NCBI GenBank assembly: GCA_021204285.1
Contig: JAJPZP010000059.1
Span: 1-12,407, forward strand
Source: Lachnospiraceae bacterium
Lineage (GTDB): Bacteria; Bacillota; Clostridia; Lachnospirales; Lachnospiraceae
Direction: 5' to 3'
Length of the DNA: 12,407 nt
Shown: in pieces, positions 8,142 through 12,407 of the stretch
Numbering within the stretch: the stretch's first letter is position 1
Layout of the letters: every line of letters begins with the position of its first letter
Position numbers and translations under genes: made by a program
The notes under the pieces: model-generated
The model's database searches: none
What the model was told of the DNA's origin: nothing
The model's input: only the letters and a program-made list of their open reading frames with translations

Positions 8142-8274
8142 TTTTGAAGAAGAATTAAAGAAATTTCACCCGAGTATGGAGATTGGCGAGGTGGAAGACA
8201 ACGTATACAAGAACAATCTGTCCGACGTGACGGATCTGATCGATGAAATGCTGAAGGAGATCAAAGAGCATTGA
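8134..8274 (+). CDS. Conserved-looking 46-residue acidic protein
   Basis: A small open reading frame that starts inside the folC stop region and overlaps folC by eight bases. AGGAG (8121-8125) lies eight bases before its ATG, so translational coupling to folC is likely. The product begins MLDFEEELKKFHPSMEIGEVED and ends in a region rich in Asp, Glu and Lys (DVTDLIDEMLKEIKEH) that should form an amphipathic helix. It has no Cys and no membrane segment or signal peptide. The next gene starts 16 bases after its stop, so it sits in a tight folC-orf46-TPR gene group. I recall similar short proteins beside folC in Lachnospiraceae but cannot name a family. The good Shine-Dalgarno sequence, coupling and gapless layout support a real gene; function is unknown. 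Confidence 0.72.
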   Translation: MLDFEEELKKFHPSMEIGEVEDNVYKNNLSDVTDLIDEMLKEIKEH

Positions 8275-8290
8275 CCGGAAAGGTGAAGCT

Positions 8291-9646
8291 ATGAGGTGTT
8301 TTAACTGCGGAGCAGTTCTGAAGAGTACAGACTACTGCGGCATCTGCGGCGTGGATGTGAAGCTCTATCGCAGGATGCTGCAGCTGTCGAACCGATATTA
8401 CAACGAGGGCCTGGAGAAGGCGCGGGTTCGGGATCTGACGGGAGCAGCGGTCTCGCTGCGTCAGAGTCTGAAGGTAAATAAGAGAAATACGGATGCGAGG
8501 AATCTTCTGGGTCTTGTCTATTTTGAGACGGGCGATGTGGTGGACGCGCTGACTCAGTGGATTATCAGCAAGAGTTTTCAGAAGAATAAAAACGCGGCGG
8601 ATGATTATATCAAAGCGATTGAAGACAATCCTTCCCAGCTTCAGTCGATCGGTACGACGATTCGGAAATATAATCAGTCGCTTATCTACTGTGAGCAGGG
8701 AAGCTATGACCTGGCGATTATCCAGCTGAAAAAGGTGCTCTCGGTGAATTATCATCTGCTCGATGCGCATCTTCTGCTGGCACTTCTCTATATCCAGACA
8801 GAGAATTTTGAGAGGGCGCGGACGGAGGTAAAGCGTGTGCTTGAGGTCGATCGCACGAATACCCGGGCGCTTCGCTATCAGAAGGAACTGGATGAGAGAC
8901 AGGGAAAGCAGGCGCCTAAGGAAGAGGAACACCGGGATTCGATTTCCTATGTCAGCGGCAATGAGACGATTATTCAGCCTGTAGGCGTCAGAGACAACTC
9001 TGGTTTACATTCCGTATTGAATGTGCTGATTGGGATTGTGATCGGCGCGGCGGTTATGGGACTTTTGATACGTCCGGCGATAGAGAGCAGTCAGAATAGT
9101 GAGCTGAATCAGGCTGTCGCGGAGTACAGCGATCAGCTGGATTCAAAGACGGCGGCCCTTGAGAGTGCCCAGGCTGAGGCAGAGTCGCTTCGCGAGGAGG
9201 CGGAAGCCGCGACGCAGGCCAGCGAGGAGGCAGAGACCGAGCTTGAGAGCTACGAGGCATTGCTGGCCGCTTACGTAGCGTATGTCGAGGAGGATACGGC
9301 GACGACGCTGGAGCAGCTGGAGCAGATTGACAGGGAGACATTGAGCGGCAGCGGGCAGACGCTGTACGATCAGATCTATGAGGAGGTCGCGCAGTCAGCC
9401 GTATCATCGCTCTACGCGAGTGGTTATGCGGCTTATCAGAGCGGAGACTATGAGACGGCAATTACAGATCTGGGAAAATGCTATGAGCTTGATGCGACGC
9501 AGGGAGACGCGCTGTACTTCCTTGCCAGATCTTATCATAAATCCGGTGACACGGAGAACGTGAAGGTCTATTACCAGAAGGTGATTGACGAGTTTCCGAA
9601 TACACAGAAGGCAATCGATTCACAGTCCTTCCTGGACAGTCTGTAA
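8291..9646 (+). CDS. Zinc-ribbon, TPR and coiled-coil membrane protein
   Basis: A 451-residue protein without a gene name I recognise. It opens with a zinc ribbon (Cys3, Cys6, Cys16, Cys19), then helical TPR units at about 35-100 and 125-200 (for example ARVRDLTGAAVSLRQSLKVNKRNTDARNLLGLVYFETGD and EQGSYDLAIIQLKKVL). A Glu/Lys-rich linker follows, then one membrane segment (242-261), a long Ala/Glu-rich coiled coil (about 268-322) and a C-terminal TPR pair (about 370-435). The cytoplasmic N-terminal half and extracytoplasmic coiled coil/TPR half suggest a scaffold spanning the membrane; orientation is inferred because there is no signal peptide. AAAGGTG (8279-8285) is five bases before the ATG. 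It is the last gene before the terminator at 9682. Position next to the spoIIA operon hints at, but does not show, a sporulation or envelope role. Confidence 0.85.
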   Translation: MRCFNCGAVLKSTDYCGICGVDVKLYRRMLQLSNRYYNEGLEKARVRDLTGAAVSLRQSLKVNKRNTDARNLLGLVYFETGDVVDALTQWIISKSFQKNKNAADDYIKAIEDNPSQLQSIGTTIRKYNQSLIYCEQGSYDLAIIQLKKVLSVNYHLLDAHLLLALLYIQTENFERARTEVKRVLEVDRTNTRALRYQKELDERQGKQAPKEEEHRDSISYVSGNETIIQPVGVRDNSGLHSVLNVLIGIVIGAAVMGLLIRPAIESSQNSELNQAVAEYSDQLDSKTAALESAQAEAESLREEAEAATQASEEAETELESYEALLAAYVAYVEEDTATTLEQLEQIDRETLSGSGQTLYDQIYEEVAQSAVSSLYASGYAAYQSGDYETAITDLGKCYELDATQGDALYFLARSYHKSGDTENVKVYYQKVIDEFPNTQKAIDSQSFLDSL

Positions 9647-9681
9647 AGCAGGCTTACAAAAGAAAAATACCCTGAAGTGAG

Positions 9682-9712
9682 GGACGCTGTACGAAAAGTG
9701 CAGCGTCCTTTT
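9682..9712 (+). terminator. Intrinsic terminator between the TPR gene and spoIIAA
   Basis: GGACGCTGTAC (9682-9692) pairs with GTGCAGCGTCC (9698-9708), with one wobble, a GAAAA loop and TTTT (9709-9712). It ends the valS/folC/TPR transcription unit. It sits only 23 bases before the spoIIAA ATG. Confidence 0.88.
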
Positions 9713-9735
9713 ATAATGCCAAGAAAGGAGCGAAT

Positions 9736-10059
9736 ATGGGAATTCTGGAAAAAAAGGGAGAGCGGCTTATCGTGCATTTGCCGCGGGAGCTGGATCATCA
9801 TTATACGGAGGAAGTACGTCGCCGTGTGGACGCTGCGCTGCGGACGGAGGCGATTTCAGAGCTGGAGTTTGATTTTTCCGGGACGGTCTTTATGGACAGT
9901 GCCGGGATCGGACTGCTGCTGGGACGCGCTAAGATGATTCGCGTGCTGGACGGGCGTATGTTCGTGAGCCATATGAATGAACAGATCAGGCGGATGCTGG
10001 CATTGTCCGGTATCGAACGGCATATCAGCCTGGAGAAGGAGGAGCAGAATGAAAAATGA
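9736..10059 (+). CDS. spoIIAA: Anti-sigma-F factor antagonist SpoIIAA
   Basis: STAS-domain protein that frees sigma-F by binding the anti-sigma factor SpoIIAB in the forespore. Its activity is reset by phosphorylation on serine by SpoIIAB and restored by the phosphatase SpoIIE. The 107-residue protein has the phosphorylation motif FMDSAGIG with Ser55, matching FMDSSGLG of B. subtilis. The second Ser is Ala here, so only one serine in the motif can be modified. AGGAG (9726-9730) is five bases before the ATG. The gene overlaps spoIIAB by 11 bases, which implies coupled translation and balanced amounts of the two partners. SpoIIE is not in this window. The promoter is not evident: a terminator lies directly upstream. 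Confidence 0.96.
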   Translation: MGILEKKGERLIVHLPRELDHHYTEEVRRRVDAALRTEAISELEFDFSGTVFMDSAGIGLLLGRAKMIRVLDGRMFVSHMNEQIRRMLALSGIERHISLEKEEQNEK

Positions 10060-10492
10060 AATGACGCTGGCGTTTGACAGCATCTCGGAGAACGAAGCTT
10101 TCGCGCGGGTTGCGGTGGCAGCCTTTGTGACGCAGCTTAATCCGACGCTGGAGGAAGTGGCGGACATCCGAACCGCTGTGTCGGAGGCGGTCACGAACGC
10201 GATTATCCATGGATATCCGACGGAGGTACATACGATTGTGATCCGGGCGCGTCTTACGGAGAATCTTGTGGAAATCCGGGTGAGCGATGAGGGCGTTGGC
10301 ATCCCGGATGTGAAGAAGGCAATGGAACCGCTGTACACGACGCGGGCTGACCTGGAGAGGTCAGGACTTGGTTTTATGTTTATGGAGGCGTTTATGGATG
10401 AGATTCAGGTGGAATCCACTCCGGGGCTTGGAACGACCGTTCACATGAAAAAACGTGTAGGACAGACAGAACAGAGGCGGGAGGGCTCATGA
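10049..10492 (+). CDS. spoIIAB: Anti-sigma-F factor and serine kinase SpoIIAB
   Basis: GHKL-type protein kinase that holds sigma-F inactive and phosphorylates SpoIIAA. The 147-residue protein begins MKNEMTLAFDSISENEAFAR, near-identical in pattern to B. subtilis SpoIIAB, including Arg20. The ATP-binding motifs are complete: N box SEAVTNAIIHGY (45-56), G1 box DEGVGIPD (80-87), and G2 region ERSGLGFMFMEAFMDE (103-118), followed by GLGTTVHM. The start is the ATG at 10049, with GGAGGAG (about 10039-10045) four bases before it. Upstream in-frame codons from 9977 lie inside spoIIAA and give a non-family extension. The stop at 10490-10492 is five bases from the sigF start. Confidence 0.97.
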   Translation: MKNEMTLAFDSISENEAFARVAVAAFVTQLNPTLEEVADIRTAVSEAVTNAIIHGYPTEVHTIVIRARLTENLVEIRVSDEGVGIPDVKKAMEPLYTTRADLERSGLGFMFMEAFMDEIQVESTPGLGTTVHMKKRVGQTEQRREGS

Positions 10493-10496
10493 GCGG

Positions 10497-11255
10497 ATGG
10501 ATGACACGATGGTATTGATTGAGAAATCGCACCATGGTGATAAAAAAGCCAGGGAACGCCTGGTTGAGGAGAATACAGGGCTTGTCTGGAGTATCGTCCG
10601 GCGCTTTGCAGGTCGTGGCACGGACAGCGAAGATCTGTTCCAGATCGGAGCGATGGGATTGATCAAGGCGATCGATAAATTTGACACCTCCTTTGAGGTG
10701 AAATTTTCCACCTATGCAGTACCGATGATTGCGGGGGAGATCCGGCGATTTCTGCGTGATGACGGGATTGTCAAGGTGAGTCGGACGCTGAAGGAAAACA
10801 GCTGGAAAATCCGGCGGGAGTCGGATGATTTCCGGCAGAAAAAGGGGCGCGACCCGACGGTAAAGGAGATGGCGGCGCTGACCGGACTCTCGGCAGAGGA
10901 GGTCGCGCAGGCGATGGAGCTTCGTGTGGAGGTCGAGTCGATCTATAAAGCCATGCCACAGTCCGATGGGAGCGAGTCCTGCCTTCTTGACCGCATTGAG
11001 AGCCATGCGCAGGGCACGTGGCAGGCCGGAAGCGCGGATGCCGAAAAAGAGCAGCTCCTGAATCGGGTTGTGCTCGAGCAGCTGCTGCTGGATCTGCCGG
11101 AGCGGGAACGCAGGCTTATTATTATGCGCTATCTGCAGGAGCGGACGCAGACGGAGGTAGCCTCCGTCCTCGGTGTGTCGCAGGTGCAGGTGAGCCGCCT
11201 GGAAAAGCGGATTTTGAGGCGCATGCGGGAGCAGCTCACCGGTGAGTCGGCCTGA
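10497..11255 (+). CDS. sigF: RNA polymerase sporulation sigma factor sigma-F
   Basis: First forespore-specific sigma factor (SpoIIAC), controlled by SpoIIAA and SpoIIAB encoded just upstream. The 252-residue protein has the sigma-70 region 2 signature SEDLFQIGAMGLIKAIDKFDTSFEVKFSTYAVPMIAGEIRRFLRDDG (44-90), a region 3 helical segment (about 95-150), and region 4 with a helix-turn-helix, RTQTEVASVLGVSQVQVSRLEKRIL (about 216-240). Length is close to B. subtilis sigma-F (255). It could be mistaken for sigma-G, but the position after spoIIAB fixes the identity. The start at 10497 is a choice: GGGAGG (about 10479-10484) lies 12 bases before it, rather far, while the nearer ATG at 10489 is out of frame and meets a stop quickly. 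An internal ATG at 10509 is possible. Confidence 0.96.
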   Translation: MDDTMVLIEKSHHGDKKARERLVEENTGLVWSIVRRFAGRGTDSEDLFQIGAMGLIKAIDKFDTSFEVKFSTYAVPMIAGEIRRFLRDDGIVKVSRTLKENSWKIRRESDDFRQKKGRDPTVKEMAALTGLSAEEVAQAMELRVEVESIYKAMPQSDGSESCLLDRIESHAQGTWQAGSADAEKEQLLNRVVLEQLLLDLPERERRLIIMRYLQERTQTEVASVLGVSQVQVSRLEKRILRRMREQLTGESA

Positions 11256-11312
11256 GAGCCAGGTTGTCAGGAAACTCTAGCAGGATCAATGTGCAGTACT
11301 GAAAAAGGTTGT

Positions 11313-11342
11313 GCATAATAAGGCTGCTCTCTGTGCATACTA
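11313..11342 (+). promoter_or_regulatory. Forespore sigma-G type promoter of spoVAA
   Basis: GCATA (11313-11317), an 18-base spacer and CATACTA (11336-11342) match the sigma-G consensus as I know it from B. subtilis (GHATR, N18, CATnHTA) at every defined position. The sigma-F form of the -10 region matches less well. Transcription would start near 11349, directly before GGAGGG (11350-11355), giving a leader of only about 15 bases. Confidence 0.78.
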
Positions 11343-11363
11343 AAATAGCGGAGGGCAAATAAC

Positions 11364-11990
11364 ATGGGCGATATTCTTTATATGAAGATCGAACGCAATG
11401 TGCAGGTGGATCATGCGGAGGTGCGGCTGGGCGATGTGGCAAAGCTGGAATGTGCGAACAGCGCCGTGAAGGATCGGCTGAAGGCTCTGAAGATTCTGAA
11501 AATACAGGCACAGAAGACGGACCGCTATATTTTTTCCGTGATGAAGGTCATCGAGCTGATTCACGAAGTTTATCCGAATCTGGAAATCCAGAATCTGGGC
11601 GAGTCGGATTTCATCATCGAGTACGAGTCAGCGAACTACGCGCGGGACCGGTGGGCATGGCTTAAAGTCGCGCTGGTGTGTCTACTGATTTTTTTGGGTT
11701 CTGCCTTCTCGATCATGACCTTCAATAATGACGTCGGCGTGGCAGAGGTCTTTGCGCGCACCTATGAGCTGCTCACCGGGCAGCCTTCAGACGGTTTTAC
11801 GGTGCTGGAGCTGACTTATTCCATCGGCATTGCCGCCGGCGTCCTTATTTTCTATAATCATTTCGGAGGAAAACGGATCACGAAGGATCCGATGCCGATT
11901 GAAGTGCAGATGCGTACTTATGAGGATGATGTGAATACGACGCTCGTCGAGGGCTGCAACCGGAAGGAGACGAGTATCGATGTCGATTAG
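11364..11990 (+). CDS. spoVAA: Stage V sporulation protein AA
   Basis: Membrane protein of the SpoVA complex, which takes up dipicolinic acid (with calcium) into the forespore and releases it at germination; SpoVAA is an accessory subunit in species that carry it. The 208-residue protein starts with a soluble N-terminal domain (about 1-95: ILYMKIERNVQV..VRLGDVAKL) as in B. subtilis SpoVAA. Two membrane segments follow at about 98-121 and 145-166, then a charged tail. GGAGGG (11350-11355) is eight bases before the ATG. The gene follows sigF by 108 bases, with a sigma-G type promoter between them. The same order, spoIIA then spoVA, is found in B. subtilis. It overlaps spoVAB by 11 bases. Confidence 0.92.
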   Translation: MGDILYMKIERNVQVDHAEVRLGDVAKLECANSAVKDRLKALKILKIQAQKTDRYIFSVMKVIELIHEVYPNLEIQNLGESDFIIEYESANYARDRWAWLKVALVCLLIFLGSAFSIMTFNNDVGVAEVFARTYELLTGQPSDGFTVLELTYSIGIAAGVLIFYNHFGGKRITKDPMPIEVQMRTYEDDVNTTLVEGCNRKETSIDVD

Positions 11991-12402
11991 CACGCAGATT
12001 TTCCTCGGGATACTGGGTCTCTCTGCGGGCTTTGCCGTGGCAGGCGGTATGTTTGCCTTCCTGATCGCGCTCGGGGTGATCTCACGCTTTGCCGGGAAGA
12101 CACATACGGCAAAATATGTATTCTGGTATGAGGATGCGGCGGCTCTGGGTGGAATTCTCGGGAATCTGTTCAGCATCTGTCAGTTCCGGATTCCGGTGGG
12201 TTCCGCCGGGGCAGCGGTGTTCGGCCTTTTCTCCGGTGTTTTCACCGGCGCGTGGGCAATGGCTCTGACGGAGATCGTGGAGGTGATACCGGTTTTCAGC
12301 AGAAGGATACGGCTGAAGAAGGGAATGTCGTGGATCATTCTCGCCATGGCGCTCGGACGGACAGTTGGGGCGTTCATGCATGCCCGCTATGGATTTGGGT
12401 GA
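11980..12402 (+). CDS. spoVAB: Stage V sporulation protein AB
   Basis: Small hydrophobic membrane subunit of the SpoVA system in the inner forespore membrane. The 140-residue protein has hydrophobic segments at about 7-34, 51-66, 75-105 and 115-134, with short charged loops (HTAKYVFWYED, SRRIRLKKG) and a glycine/alanine-rich core (FGLFSGVFTGAWAMALTEIVEVIPVFSRR). Order and topology match SpoVAB. AAGGAG (11964-11969) is ten bases before the ATG, inside the end of spoVAA, so translation is probably coupled. The stop (12400-12402) is five bases from the window edge; spoVAC and spoVAD would be expected next but are not visible. Confidence 0.92.
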   Translation: MSISTQIFLGILGLSAGFAVAGGMFAFLIALGVISRFAGKTHTAKYVFWYEDAAALGGILGNLFSICQFRIPVGSAGAAVFGLFSGVFTGAWAMALTEIVEVIPVFSRRIRLKKGMSWIILAMALGRTVGAFMHARYGFG

Positions 12403-12407
12403 AACTC

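Noticed and set aside
9648..9679. Sigma-H-like promoter (AGGCTTA ... TGAAGT) before spoIIAA
   Set aside because: Poor -10 match, wrong spacing, and the terminator at 9682-9712 lies downstream of it.
9712..9717. TATAAT as a sigma-A promoter for spoIIAA
   Set aside because: No acceptable -35 box or extended -10; the T/A content comes from the terminator T run.
11256..11312. Terminator after sigF
   Set aside because: Only a five-base-pair CCTGA/TCAGG pairing without a T run is visible, so read-through into spoVA is possible.

Overview
The window looks like chromosomal DNA of a spore-forming, moderately GC-rich clostridium, probably a Lachnospiraceae-type member of the Bacillota. The evidence is a valS gene behind a T-box leader, the conserved sporulation block spoIIAA-spoIIAB-sigF followed by spoVAA-spoVAB, AGGAG-type ribosome binding sites, and secreted FDPxYY/HYxxxGxxEGR repeats of a kind common in gut Lachnospiraceae (the last from memory). 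All recognisable genes are on the + strand. No transposon, CRISPR array, tRNA or rRNA is visible.

Layout. Positions 1-414 hold no convincing protein gene. The first ~245 bases look like a structured non-coding RNA (GAAA-capped hairpins, paired GC-rich arms, a possible -10 box at the left edge), and a strong intrinsic terminator lies at 341-377. Next come an extracellular polysaccharide pair, ugd (UDP-glucose 6-dehydrogenase, 460-1707) and a polyprenyl-phosphate sugar-1-phosphate transferase (1813-3234), each with its own good sigma-A type promoter. A small secreted two-repeat protein follows and probably starts at a TTG codon at 3328.

Positions 3837-4116 are a complete valine-type T-box leader (promoter, stem I motifs, T-box, terminator) controlling valS (4147-6783). 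After valS, in the same direction and closely spaced, come folC (6840-8141), a 46-residue protein overlapping the folC stop (8134-8274), and a zinc-ribbon/TPR membrane protein (8291-9646) that ends at an intrinsic terminator (9682-9712). The T-box may therefore influence genes beyond valS.

The last third is the forespore programme: SpoIIAA (anti-anti-sigma), SpoIIAB (anti-sigma kinase) and sigma-F, translationally coupled, then spoVAA and spoVAB, the first genes of the spoVA dipicolinic-acid channel operon. A near-perfect forespore sigma-G type promoter (GCATA, 18 bases, CATACTA) lies just before spoVAA, so sigma-F made from the upstream operon leads to sigma-G, which can switch on the downstream operon. 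No convincing promoter for spoIIA itself is visible between the terminator and spoIIAA.

Most protein genes belong to well-known families. The parts least explained by known families are the left-edge RNA candidate, the 46-residue protein, the zinc-ribbon/TPR protein and the secreted repeat protein.
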